Made by a program: the position numbers and the translations under genes
Assembly: GCF_000022565.1 (NCBI RefSeq)
Contig: NC_012483.1
Location: forward strand, 1,302,001-1,366,000
DNA length: 64,000 bases
Direction of reading: 5' to 3'
Source: Acidobacterium capsulatum ATCC 51196
GTDB lineage: Bacteria; Acidobacteriota; Terriglobia; Terriglobales; Acidobacteriaceae
Shown here: positions 45,725 to 58,500 of the stretch, in pieces
How the letters are laid out: each line of letters opens with the position of its first letter
Position numbering within the stretch: position 1 is the first letter of the stretch
Notes under the pieces: model-generated
Told to the model about the DNA's origin: nothing
Seen by the model: only the letters and a program-made list of their open reading frames with translations
Database searches by the model: none

Positions 45725-48700
45725 ATTCAATGCTCTCGTTACCAGCGGTCCGTATGCCGAGCACCGCGAGTTCTGGATCAATGCCTACGCGCGCATTCCG
45801 GACGACTTCCGCTTCACTCAGAATGCACAGTCCTACGCGCTACCGAATGGCCCTGAACCCGTCCATCGCTTCGAGATTGGCGGTGCGGCGTCGGAGTTTC
45901 TCCGCAGTGCCGCCCAGCAAGGCGAGACAGGAAGTTTTATCATTCTGCTCGCCGCGCTGTTCCGGGTTCTGAGGCAATACAGCGGCGCGAAAGGGTGCTT
46001 TGTCGATGCGCCGCACCTGCTGGCCGAGCCCCGTACAAAGTTCAGCGGCGAGATCCCGCTGATCGCCGAATCGTACGCCGGGCCGACTGTACGTGAATAC
46101 CTCAACCAAGTCCGCACCATAGTGCAGGAAACCTATGCTTACCAGGACTTCCCAGTCAGCGACTTCGCCGCTACTCTGCTCCCGCGCCATCCGCAGACCA
46201 ACGTCCTTGTCCAATGGGAAGGACTGCATGAGCCTGCGGCCGGAAGTCATGACCTCATCATCTCCGCTCATCGCGGCTCGACGCCTGCCCTCACCCTCAC
46301 CGGCAACCCCAACCTGTTCACTCTGCACTTCCTGCAGAACTTTGCCAGGCACCTCACGCATGCCATCGCGGGCTTGGCGGAACTCGACAGTCCACTGGAA
46401 TCAATCTCTCTTCTCGACGAAACAGAGAGGCTGCGTCTCACCGCCCGTGCGGCGGCGACGCCCGTTCGCGGAACATTCCTCGACCACTTTGCCGAACGCG
46501 TGAAGGCGACGCCGGACAGCATTGCCATTCTGACCGAAGACAGTCAGGTGACCTACGCGGAACTGGACGAGCAATCTTCACGGCTGGCCCACTTCCTCAG
46601 TACCGGCTATTCCATCCAGCGCGGCGACACGGTCGGCATACTTTCGGACCGCTCGGAACGCTGGGTGATCGGCCTGCTCGGCGTGCTGAAGGCGGGTGGC
46701 GTCTATCTCCCGCTCGACCCCGAGCTTCCGCCTGACCGGCTCCGCTTCATGATCGAGGATGCCAATGTTCGCGCGCTGCTCCTGCACTCCGAACATCTGC
46801 CTCTCCTCACGGACATGTGGATGATTCCCATGGTTGCAATGGACTTCCAACTCACGGAGCTGGAGCCGGCTCCCGAACCGGCCGCAGGCAACGTTCTTCC
46901 GGAAGACGCCGCATACATCATCTACACCTCCGGTTCCACAGGAACGCCCAAGGGAGTGGTTCTCTCGCACCGCGGGCTCTTGAACATGGCACAACATCAC
47001 GTCACTGCCTTCGGCTTTGACGAGACGGACCGGCTGATCCAGTTCTACTCCGCCAGCTTTGACGGCTCCATGATGGAGGTGTGCGTCTCCCTGCTGGCAG
47101 GTGCGCGTCTCGTTCTGGCTCGGCCAGAGATCGTCAAGGACCCTCAACAGTTCTCCGCTTACATGGCGAAGCATCAGGTGACCACTGTCAATGCGTTGCC
47201 CGTGTATCTCAACGCGCTGGACTGGTCCATCCTCGACTCCGTGAAGCGAGTCATCAGCGCCGGCGACAGCGCCCGCGTAGACGAAGCGGTGCGCCTGGCC
47301 CAGACACGCACAGTCCATAACTCCTACGGCCCCACCGAAGCGACCGTCTGCGTCACAGATTATGTCGTAGATCCCGGCGCGCACTATGGCTCCCGCCTGC
47401 CCGTCGGCAAGCCCATTCAGAATGTGCATATCTATCTGCTGGATGAAAACCATCAACTGGTGCCGGAAGGCTGCTTCGGAGAAATCTGCATTGCCGGCGT
47501 GGCGCTCGCGCATGGTTATCTTAACCGTGACGAGCTCACTGCGGCAGGCTTTATCGCCAATCCCTTTGAGCCTGGCGAACGCATCTATCGCACCGGTGAT
47601 TTGGGAGTATGGCTGCCCGATGGCAACCTTGAGATTGCCGGCCGCAAGGACTCCCAGGTAAAGGTACGCGGCTATCGCATCGAACTCGGCGAGTTGGAAG
47701 CTGCTCTCCGCGAGCAGAAGGGCGTCGTCGATGCAGTGGCTCTGCTCAAAGACGACGTAACCCGAGGCAAGCATCTCGTGGCATGGGTCACTCCCGAAAC
47801 GGTGGACCCCGCCAGGCTTCGCGAAGCACTGAAAAGCAAGCTGCCAACCTACATGGTTCCGGCCTCCATCCACAAGCTCGCCAAGATGCCGCTTACCTCC
47901 AGCGGGAAAATCGACCGCCGCACGCTCGCCACCATGGCAACCGACGCAGATACCACTTTCAGTTCCGGCGATCATGCGACGCCTGCGAACATGATCGAGC
48001 AGACCCTGCTCTCCATATGGACACATCTGTTGGGCCGTGAAGGGATCGGACGCAACGACAACTTCTTTGATCTCGGAGGAGACTCCATTCTGGTCCTCCA
48101 GGTCATCTCACGAGCGCATCAGGCGGGCATCAAACTCACAGCCAAGCAGCACTTTGAGCATCCGACTGTCGCTGCTCTCGCCAAGGTGGCCGTTGCGGTA
48201 TCGAACACGCAGCCTTCCCAGGAGTCCGCCACCGGCGTTGTGCCGCTCACACCTGCGCAGCACTGGTTCTATGCCCAGCAGGTCAAAGACCGGCATCACT
48301 TCAACCAATCCATTTTGCTTGAAGTGCCGCAGTACCTGGGACAGCAGACACTCGAACGGGCGCTGAACGAACTCGTCCAGCACCACGATGCACTTCGACT
48401 TACCTTCGTGGAAGACGACGGCGTCTGGCAACAGGTCTACTCTAACCAGACACCGCACGTAGAGGTGACCACCTCCAGTCCCTCCAGTGAGAGCGAGAGA
48501 CTCGCCACCGCAACAAAGTTGCAGCAGGACTTCAACCTGCAAAAGCCGCCGCTCCTGAGAGCACACCTCTTTCATCCAGCAGCCTCGGGCCCTGCCCATC
48601 TCCTGCTCATTGCCCATCACCTCATCGTGGATGGTGTTTCATGGCGCATTCTGCTCGAAGATCTGCACGCTGCCTGCCGGCAGATTCAGGAAGAAGATAG

Positions 48701-49577
48701 CGTCACCCTGCCGCTCAAAACCTCCTCAATCGGCGAGTGGACCCGGATGCTGAGAAGCCTAGACATCTCCGAATTGCCTGCCTCAGGGGATCGGCCGTCC
48801 GGGCCGAGCGAAGCAGCAAACTTTTTTGAAGGCATGTCTCCTGGAACCATGACCTCTGCGAGGACGCACACACTGGAACTGGCCCCGCCGCAGACAGATG
48901 CTCTACTCCACCATGCCACGCACGCGCTTTCCGCGGATATTCACGAGCTATTGCTCACCGCACTTCTGATGGCCTTCCGGCAATGGACTGGAGCAGGCAG
49001 CCTGCTCGTGGACATGGAAGGCCACGGCCGGGAGACATTCTCAAGCGACCTCGACCTCTCGCGCACCGTCGGGTGGTTCACCGCACTTTATCCTGTTCTT
49101 TTACAGACGCCGGAGTCCACGACACCAGTGGCGATTCTGCGCGCAATCCAGGCGCAACTGCGCGCCATCCCCCACCACGGCGCAGGTTATGGCATCGCAC
49201 GCTATCTGCGCCAGGAGCCGGCGCTCCAAATGGACGCCGCAGCTCCTGTCCTCTTCAACTACATAGGGCAGATTGACCGCCTCCTGCCGGGCGGCTCCGG
49301 ATGGAAGCCGGTGCTGCGCTCCAATGGGCCGGAGCGGAGTTCGCAGTCCGAGCGAATTCACCTCTTTGAGCTGGAAAGTATGGTGCTGGATGGCTGCTTC
49401 CGGTTGAGTTGGACCTACAACCAGGATGCCTACGCTGCTCACGAGATCGCGGAGCTGGCCCAGAGCTATGCCGACCACCTGCTCTCACTTACCTCGCCTT
49501 CCATTGCTTCTCCTTCTCAGTCCTCAAGCGCAGGCAACGAGAGCGAAAGCGCGTTCGCCACACGGGCTACGTCATGA
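45708..49577 (+). CDS. NRPS: half-condensation domain-A-PCP-epimerase
   Basis: 1289 residues. Residues ~10-240 look like only the C-terminal lobe of a condensation domain (AEHREFWINAYARIP, SFIILLAALFRVLRQYSG, FLQNFARHLTHAIAGL) with no HHxxxDG, so it cannot catalyse condensation by itself. A follows (YTSGSTGTPKGVVLSH; YRTGDLG), then PCP (GGDSILV, Ser793) and an epimerase domain (HHLIVDG with His971; EGHGRE; TVGWFTALYP). The catalytic C for this module is at the end of the 35004-44108 protein. The pocket read by hand is DGMNIASVCK, which I cannot assign. The E domain predicts a D-residue. The half-C sits directly after the CmlA-type gene, and the same arrangement recurs at 60147, so it may serve as a docking platform. 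Confidence 0.88.
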   Translation: MPALTEFNALVTSGPYAEHREFWINAYARIPDDFRFTQNAQSYALPNGPEPVHRFEIGGAASEFLRSAAQQGETGSFIILLAALFRVLRQYSGAKGCFVDAPHLLAEPRTKFSGEIPLIAESYAGPTVREYLNQVRTIVQETYAYQDFPVSDFAATLLPRHPQTNVLVQWEGLHEPAAGSHDLIISAHRGSTPALTLTGNPNLFTLHFLQNFARHLTHAIAGLAELDSPLESISLLDETERLRLTARAAATPVRGTFLDHFAERVKATPDSIAILTEDSQVTYAELDEQSSRLAHFLSTGYSIQRGDTVGILSDRSERWVIGLLGVLKAGGVYLPLDPELPPDRLRFMIEDANVRALLLHSEHLPLLTDMWMIPMVAMDFQLTELEPAPEPAAGNVLPEDAAYIIYTSGSTGTPKGVVLSHRGLLNMAQHHVTAFGFDETDRLIQFYSASFDGSMMEVCVSLLAGARLVLARPEIVKDPQQFSAYMAKHQVTTVNALPVYLNALDWSILDSVKRVISAGDSARVDEAVRLAQTRTVHNSYGPTEATVCVTDYVVDPGAHYGSRLPVGKPIQNVHIYLLDENHQLVPEGCFGEICIAGVALAHGYLNRDELTAAGFIANPFEPGERIYRTGDLGVWLPDGNLEIAGRKDSQVKVRGYRIELGELEAALREQKGVVDAVALLKDDVTRGKHLVAWVTPETVDPARLREALKSKLPTYMVPASIHKLAKMPLTSSGKIDRRTLATMATDADTTFSSGDHATPANMIEQTLLSIWTHLLGREGIGRNDNFFDLGGDSILVLQVISRAHQAGIKLTAKQHFEHPTVAALAKVAVAVSNTQPSQESATGVVPLTPAQHWFYAQQVKDRHHFNQSILLEVPQYLGQQTLERALNELVQHHDALRLTFVEDDGVWQQVYSNQTPHVEVTTSSPSSESERLATATKLQQDFNLQKPPLLRAHLFHPAASGPAHLLLIAHHLIVDGVSWRILLEDLHAACRQIQEEDSVTLPLKTSSIGEWTRMLRSLDISELPASGDRPSGPSEAANFFEGMSPGTMTSARTHTLELAPPQTDALLHHATHALSADIHELLLTALLMAFRQWTGAGSLLVDMEGHGRETFSSDLDLSRTVGWFTALYPVLLQTPESTTPVAILRAIQAQLRAIPHHGAGYGIARYLRQEPALQMDAAAPVLFNYIGQIDRLLPGGSGWKPVLRSNGPERSSQSERIHLFELESMVLDGCFRLSWTYNQDAYAAHEIAELAQSYADHLLSLTSPSIASPSQSSSAGNESESAFATRATS

Positions 49578-52500
49578 CGACTACCCATATCGCAGAAGAC
49601 GTATATGAGCTATCGCCCATGCAGCGGGCGATGCTATTCCATGCCTTGCATCATCCCGGGCGTACCACCAGTTTCAATCAGTTCAGCGGCCGCATGACGG
49701 GCGGCCTCGACGCACAAAGCTTCCGGCAGGCCTGGCAGAATCTACTGAACCGTCATGCCATTCTGCGCACCTCTTTTCGGTGGGAGCTGCTCGACAAGCC
49801 CATGCAAGCCGTCCATCCCGCGCCAGTCGATCTGCCCTGGACCGACCTTGACTGGCGCGGCATGCCGGAAGCGGAGCAGTTGGAACGTTTTCAGCAATTC
49901 CTGCAAGAAGACCGCACCAACGGGTTTGCGCTCGACCAGATTCCGCTGATGCGCTGCGCGCTGATCCGCATTGACGACGACCAATACCTCTTCCACTGGA
50001 GCCACCATCATCTTCTGAGCGACGGCTGGTGCCTTTCTCTTGTGATGGAGGAGGTGTTCGCCCACTATGCTCATCTCACCCACGGCGCTCCGCTCACTCT
50101 GCGTACCGCTCCTCCTTATCGCGATTACATCGATTGGCTGGGCCGTCAGGATATCGACGGCGCCCGGCAGTTCTGGACCCGCTACCTCGAAGGGTTCGAC
50201 TCACCCACGCGCATCCTCGCCGCAAGGCCTGCAGCATCTGACTTTGGCGCGGCAACCGAGCAGCTTCACTCAAATCTCTCGCAAGAGCTCAGCACACGCC
50301 TGAAAGAGTTCTGCAGAGAGCATCGCCTCACTCCCAACACAATCGTGCAAGGTGCATGGGCAATCCTGCTCGCGCGCTACGCGGGGGAGACCGATGTGGT
50401 TTTCGGCACAACCGTTGCTGGGCGTCCCTCTGAGCTACCCGATGTGGAGACGATGCTCGGACTCTTCATCAATACGGTGCCAGTCCGGGTACGAGTCGAT
50501 CCCCGCCAGCTCTTGGTTCCCTGGCTCCGGATGATCCAGGCCCGGCAGGCAGCTCGCAGCCAGTTTGAATATGCCCCACTGTCGGATATCCAGCGTTGGA
50601 GCGAAGTGCCTCCAGCCACTCCGTTGTTTGAGAGCAACGTTATCTTCATGAATTACCCCCTAGACCACTCCCTGGTTGAGGGCGCTCACGGCATTCACAT
50701 CGACCAGGTGCAGATCTACGACCGCGCCGATGTTTCCCTAGAGCTTCAGGTCACCGCGAAGTCACAATGGGAGGCCGATCTTGCCTACGATCCTGAGCGC
50801 TTTGAGCGCGAAACCATGCAGCGCATGCTCGGTCACTTCGGCGCTCTGCTGGAACAGTTTGTCAGCGAGCCCTCGAAAACCATCGGGCGATTTTCACTGC
50901 TGACTGCACCGGAGCGCGAACAAGTGCTGCAAAATGCTCGCGGCAAGGACGCTCCTTTCGATGCTTCCCGCACACTCGTTCATCGCCTCGAAGAGAATGC
51001 TGCCGCGCATCCCAAGAGGCCCGCAGTTGCATGCGATGGCAGAGTCCTATCCATCGGTGAGTGGAACGCGCGCGCCAACCGCCGGGCGCGCCAACTCTTG
51101 ACGACCACTCCTCTTCAGCCGGACGACCTCGTCGCCATTCTCGCGCCGCGATCCGAACGCATGATGGAGGCCATCCTCGCGATATGGAAGTGCGGAGCAG
51201 CCTATGTCCCCATCGATCCGGAGTACCCGGCCGAACGCATCCGCACCATCCTCGCGGATTCACAAGCAAAGCTGCTTCTCACCACCAGCGATTTTCTTGC
51301 CAGCGGCTTCCAGTCCATCGCTCCTGTCATCGATCTTGAGGATCGCGTCGAAGGCGATGAAAGCGACCTTCTGCGGCCCATCTCTTCCGAAAGCCTCGCT
51401 TATGTGATCTACACTTCAGGCTCTACGGGCATGCCCAAGGGAGCGATGGTCGAGCACGCCGGCATGCTGAATCACATGCTCGCCAAAGTGGACGACCTCT
51501 CGCTCGACTCCACCTCGGTCATTGCGCAGAACGCCTCTCACTGCTTCGACATTTCAGTCTGGCAATTCTTTGCTGCACCGCTGGCCGGCGGCTGCACGGT
51601 CATCCTCGGCAATGATTTTGTCCACGACATTCCAAACGTTCTCTCCTGCATCGAGTCCACCCGCGTCAACATCCTTGAGGTTGTCCCCTCCTACCTCGCG
51701 TTGCTGCTGGAACAGCTCTCATCCCGGCCTGACACGCTCAGACATCTTCGCTACATGCTCGTCACCGGAGAGATTGTCAGTCCGCTTCTGGTGGAGGCAT
51801 GGTTCCATCGCTTTCCTGAGATCCCACTCGTCAATGCCTACGGTCCGACAGAGGCATCGGACGACATCACGCACCACTTCATGACCCAAGCGGCGGAGGA
51901 GGCCTCCATCCCGCTGGGCCGGCCGATTCAGAATCTTCGCATCTACGTCGTCGACGAGCAGATGAATCTTTGCCCGCCCGGTGTTAACGGAGAGATCTGC
52001 GTCTCGGGTATCGGCGTTGGCCGTGGATATTTAGGCAACGAAGCGCAGACGAAGTCTGTATTTCGCGACGACCCGTTTCATGAGCATCGCGGCGTCCGCA
52101 TGTACCGCACCGGCGACATCGGGTGCATGCTGCCGAATGGCGTGCTTTCGCTCGCCGGACGCAAAGACCATCAGGTAAAGATTCGCGGCTACCGTATCGA
52201 GTTGGGGGAGATTGAGACCGAACTCCGCAAGCTGCGGCAGATTCGCGAGGCGGTGGTGGTAGCTCACCGTGGCAGAGATGGCCAGGCCATGCTTTGCGCC
52301 TATGTGGTCTTTCGTGAAGCGGCTCTGCCGGGCGAAGAAATCGCCGCCTTCCTGCGCCTGAGACTGCCGGAGTACATGGTGCCCGCCATCTACATCGTGC
52401 TGGAGCAACTGCCACTCACTCGCAACGGAAAAATCGACCGGCCAGCGCTACCTGCTCCCGGCGTAGCCCGGCTCATGGAAGAACAAGTCAGCTCACCGCC

Positions 52501-55500
52501 GCGGAATACTGTCGAAGCCGCCCTATGCGCGGCATGCGGAGAGGCACTCGGCATCGATCCGCCCGGCATCCACGACAACATCTTCGCGCTTGGAGGTGAT
52601 TCGATCCTCAGCATGCGCATCGTGGCGCTAGCCGCACGTGCCGGGCTCAAGATTACGACACGGCAAATCTTCCAGTATCCGACCGTCGCGGATCTGTCTG
52701 CAGTGGCAATTCCCCTGGAACCTCAGGCCGTTGAGCCTGTGGCTCCCACGGGTTCCATTCCTCTCGCTCCGATTCAAGAGAGGTTCTTCGCTCTACGCAA
52801 GTACGACCAGAACCAGTACAACCAGTCTGTGCTGCTGGAGGTGCCCGTCGATCTCGACATCGCACTCTTGCAAAATGCTCTGTACAGCACCGCACAACTC
52901 CACGATGCTTTCCGGCTACGCTTCCATAAGACCTCGGACGGATGGCGTCAGGAGATCGTCCCAGATGCGGATATTCCACTCGCCGTCCATGAAACAGCAA
53001 GCAGCGAACTCTCACGAGCTATAGACGAAGCGCATGCCAGCCTGGACATCACGCACGGTCCTCTGGCTCGGGCTGATTTCTTTCGCATCCCCGGCGATGC
53101 AACTGCTCGTCTTCTGTTGGTCGCGCATCATCTGGTTATCGATGGCGTCTCCTGGGGTATCTTTCTGGAAACTCTCTACAGCAACTACAAGCAGATGGCG
53201 AGTTCCCCACCAGCAGCAGCATGGGCTTCCTTTGCCAGAGGTCTGGAGAGGCTGACGAACTCCGGAGATGTTGAAGCTGACCGAGCGTACTGGAATTCGC
53301 TTGCAGAACTGCCTGTGCCGGAGCTGCCCATCGATCTTCAACCACCCGCTGGCCCCAATCTTGTCTCATCTGCGGAAGAAATCCGCACCACTCTGGACGA
53401 GCGGCTCACCACAGCGCTGCTTACGACCGCCCCTCAGGCGTATCGCGCACACATCAACGACCTCCTGCTGACGGCACTTTCGATTGCAATGCAAAACTGG
53501 ACGGGCGCTACGAACATTGCCGTCGATCTTGAAGCGCATGGGCGTAACGAACTGGTGCAGGGCCTGGACATCACCCGAACCATCGGATGGTTCACTTCAA
53601 TTTACCCCGTCATCTTTCCTCTACAGGAAAACAGCGGTCTGGCCAGCGTTCTCAAATCGGTGAAGGAAACACTGCGCCGCGTCCCCGACGGTGGCCTCAG
53701 CTACGGCCTGTTGCGCCACTCGCTTGGCACGACGATACCCACTCCGCACATCCTCTTCAACTACCTGGGACAAACTGACCAGCTCTTTCCGGCCTCGTTC
53801 GAGTGGAAGCTCGCTGCGGAGAGCAGCGGTAGAGGCCAAAACCCCAATCAACTTCGCGAGTATCCCCTTACACTCAATTGCTATGTCACCGGCAGCCGGC
53901 TCCAGATGGTCTGGGAGTTCAGCCGTCACCTGCATCACCAGGCCACCATTCGCACTCTCGCTCACAGCTATGCGTCTGTCCTGGCCGATCTGATTGAGCA
54001 CTGCTCCGCCGCACCCACGCTTGGCTTCACCCCCTCTGACTTCCCTCTGGCATCCCTCTCTCAGACATCGCTCGACACGCTCACCGCACGAGCACCCTCC
54101 GATGTCGAAGACATCTACACTCTCACTCCCACACAGCAGGGGATGCTCTTCCATAGCATCCATGAGCCGGATGCCGGAGCGTATATCAACAACTTCAGTT
54201 GCCTCATCGAAGGCAACCTCGACGTAGAGCGTTTCCAACAAGCATGGGCCGACGTGGTACGGCGTCACCAGGTTCTGCGCACTTCGTTCCACTTCGACGG
54301 CCTTGAGGTTCCCGTCCAGGTGGTGCATCGCCATGCCGGTATTCCCTGGCATCTCGAAGACCATAGCCACCTGCCAGAGGCCGAGGCTGCCGCAGCCTGG
54401 CAATGCCACCTCACGCAGGAACGCTCTCACCACTTTGACCTCACGCATGCACCGTTGCTGCGGTTGAGCCTTCACCGTGTGGGAGAAGCAGCCTGGCGCT
54501 TCAACTGGTGCCAGCATCACATCGTGCTCGATGGCTGGAGCACAGGACTGGTGATGCGCGACGTCATCGCGGCCTATGCCTATCTCGCCCATTCCACGCC
54601 GCCACCATTCCGTGACTACATCGCCTGGCTGCAGTCGCAGGATCTCCCCGCGGCAGAAGAGTTCTGGACCAACCGTCTCGCGAGCTTCACTCTCCCAACC
54701 CCTTTACCCCTTGGGCCTGCCGAGTTGACAGGGATCGCCGGAGCCGGCGTGTACGAAGAGGCAGAGATTCTGATCTCCGCTGCCGCGACTACACAGCTCA
54801 GAGACTTCGCGCAGGAGCAGGGCATCACTCTCAACACACTCGCCGCTGCGGCCTGGGCTCTTCTGCTTCATCGCTACAGTGGAGAGCCCGACGTCGTATT
54901 CGGCACCATCGTCTCCGGGCGCCCCGAGTCGCTTCATGAGGCAGACAGCATGGTGGGACTGTTCATCAATGCGCTGCCGGTTCGCTGTACTGTCACCGCG
55001 GAGCCGCTGCGTCCGTGGCTGCAGAAGCACCAATCGAACCTCTCCCAACAGAATGAGTTCTCGTACTACCCTCTTGCCGAAATCCAAAAGCGCAGCGGCG
55101 TACCCTCCACTTCTCCTCTTTTCGAGAGCCTGCTCATCTTCCAGAACTATCCCCTCGAAGACGCCATGGGGGAGTCACTCGCAGGCATCCGGATCCGCGA
55201 GACACAGGCATTTGATCCTAATAACTATCCGCTCTCGCTCGTGGTCACTCCAGGCGCACAACTCTCTCTGCGCGCCTTGTTTTACAACGCACGCTTTGAC
55301 CGCGAGACGGTGACCCGCATGCTTGGACACTTCGAGACACTTCTCGCCAGCTTTACGGCTTCGTCCGAGACTCCGATCACCACGCTACCGATTCTCACGG
55401 CTCACGAGGAGCAACAAATCCTCCATGAGTGGAACGACACGGCAGCGCCTGCCTTCCCGGACAAAACCCTTGTGGAACGCATCGAATCCATGGCACATCA

Positions 55501-58500
55501 GAACTCCGCGAGAACCGCCGTCCGCTGTGGCGAGGTCACCCGCAGCTATGGAGAACTGATACAGCACGCAGACCGTATCGCCAGTAAGCTGGCCAACCGT
55601 CACAGCATCCGGCCCGGCGACCGGATTGCTCTGCAGATGCCTCGCTCCGTGGCGATGATCGAAACCATTCTGGCAATCTGGAAATGCGGTGCGGCCTACG
55701 TGCCGGTCGATCCCGGTTACCCCGAGCATCGCATCCAGATGATTCTCTCCGCCGCAAAGCCTTCGCTGGTCGTAAAGGAGGACAGCGATCTCTTCGACAC
55801 AGCCGGCGAGGACGAAGCCTTTACCCCACTCTGCCGTCCCGAAGATGTCAGTTATGTGATCTTCACCTCCGGCTCCACTGGTCATCCGAAGGGGGCCATG
55901 GTCGAGCAGCGCGGCATGCTCAACCACATTCTCGCCATGACGCGCCGGCTGCAACTCGATTGCGATAGCGTCATTGCGCAAACGGCCTCTCACTGCTCCG
56001 ACATCTCCGTCTGGCAGTCCTTTGCATCTCTGGCCGTGGGAGGCCAGACCATCATTTATCCAGACGCGGTCGTTCTGGAGCCATCCTCGCTCATCGATTC
56101 CCTACGGCGTGATGACGTCACTGCTATGCAGTTCGTGCCCACCTATCTGGCCACATTTCTTGACGAGCTCAAGCAGCAAGCATGCACTACCTTCCCGACG
56201 CTACGATATCTCCTCGCAATCGGCGAAGTTCTGCAGCCCGCGCATGTCCACGCGTGGTTTGCCCTCAATCCTGGGGTGCCGCTGCTCAATACCTACGGGC
56301 CGACCGAGGCATCGGACTCAATTGCGCACTACGTCATGCAGAGCGCGCCGGCACTGCCCTCCATCCCTCTCGGCAAGCCGATACAAAACCTCCGGCTCTA
56401 CATTCTCGATGCGCATAAGAACCTCTGTCCGATTGGCGTGAAGGGAGAGATCTGCGTGGCAGGAGTCGGCGTGGGACGGGGATACCTCTTCGACGATGCA
56501 CGCACACGCGCCGTCTTCGAGGACGATCCAATCTCGCAAGAGCCGGGGGTCCGCATGTATCACACCGGAGATCTCGGGTGCTTTGCTCCGGACGGCAACA
56601 TCCTATTCTTTGGCCGCCGCGATTTCCAGGTTAAGATTCGGGGATATCGCATCGAGCTTGGCGAGATCGAATCCACCCTCACAAGCCTGGATGGCATATC
56701 GCAGGCGGTCGTCGTCGCGCACGGCGATACCGCAAAGTGCTTGCACGCATACGCCACAGGAAAGGGCTGGACGCCAGCGACCGTGCGCGCGGCATTGGCA
56801 GAACGGCTTCCCGCATACATGGTGCCGGACTTCGTCATGTTGCTGGACGAGATGCCGGTGACTCCGAATGGAAAGATCCACCGCGCTGCACTTCCTCGTC
56901 CGCAACACGCTGAGATTGTCCCGACCGCGACCTCTATACCGCGCACGCCGGCAGAAGCGGCGCTCGCACGCATCTTCGCCGAAACACTCCAACGCTCTGC
57001 TGTGGCTATGGAGGACAATTTTTTCGACATCGGCGGCCACAGCCTGAAGGCTATGCTGTTGGCCGGCCGCGTCCGCCGAGAGCTTGGATTCGAGATATCG
57101 ATTGCCGATATTTTCACCTCACCCACCCCTCGCACACTTGCGGAAAAGCTTTCCCACGCAGCCCCGGCACGCAGTCAGGAGATACCTGCGCTACCACTGC
57201 AGCCGTGGCATCCGGTCTCACGCGCGCAAAAGCGAATCTGGCTCGCCAGCCGCAACTCAGGCATCTCGACGTACAACATGTCCGCAGCATTGCAGATAGA
57301 AGGCGAAATCGATGCTACCCGGCTGGCTTCCGCACTCGAACAGCTCGTCGATCGGCACGAGAGTCTGCGCACCGTCTTCGGCCTCGTTCAGGGAGCGCTT
57401 CAACAAAGAATCCTCTCCCGCGTTGATATAGGTTTTCAGGTACGGCATCTCGTCCTCGATGGCAATCTGGACGAGTCGCTACAACGGGAAGCTCAACAGC
57501 CTTTCGATCTGACCCAGGGACCGCTCTTCCGCGCTGCAATCCTGAAGATCGGGTCATCCACTCATGTCCTGCTTCTCACCCTTCACCACATCATCGCCGA
57601 TGCCTGGTCAATGACGGTGCTCACGCGGGACCTCCGGGCACTGTATCGAGGACTTGTTCTCACCCCACTCCCTATTCAGTACCGCGATTACGCGGCGTGG
57701 CACAACGAGCAGATCCACACGATGCATCTCCACCGCGAGTTCTGGAGGAATCATCTTCAGGATGCTCCGCGTCTGCAACTGCCGCTCGACCACACACGGC
57801 CGTCGCGCCCCACCCATCATGGACGCAGTCTGACGCTCGACTTAGACGCGTCAAAAACCGCTGCGTTACGCGAACTCGCTCGCCGCCACCATACCTCCCT
57901 CTATCACGTCGTCCTCTGCTCCATCTGCATCCTTCTGTCTCAGGAAAGTGGAAGCCGCGATCTCGTGCTCGGAACCGTCTCTGCGGAGCGCGACCATCCG
58001 CAACTCGCGGGTCAGATTGGTGTCTTCGTCAACCCGGTCGTGCTGCGTGTGCAAATGCCAGCGGATGGCTCCATCGAGCAAGCCATCGGCACGGTCATTC
58101 TGGCCTCGACCCAGGCACAGCTACACGCTGCTTATCCTTTTGATCTCCTGCTCGAAGAATTGAAGCTACGCTCCACTCCGGGCCGAGCGCCGCTCTTTGA
58201 TGTTCAGGTGGACTACATTGCCGATCTCGAAGACAATCGCGATCTTACCGTTAGCGTGCTTGCGCAGGATGACACATCTTCCAAATTCGACCTCTCGTTC
58301 CATGCGGTGGAAGATGCGGACGAGCTTCACATCTCGCTCCAATACAACACCGGCATCTTTCGCGAAGAAACCATCCGCACGATGCGTGACCGGCTCATGG
58401 ACATTCAACAAGCATGCGTCGATACCCCGGATCTGCCAATTGATCGCATTCCGCTTCGCCCCAAGTCCTCTGTTCCACAGCAAAAGGTTCGCGTAGGGCT

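Noticed and set aside
46578-48026. 482-codon open frame on the minus strand
   Set aside because: Antisense to the adenylation domain at 45708-49577, with no recognisable family.
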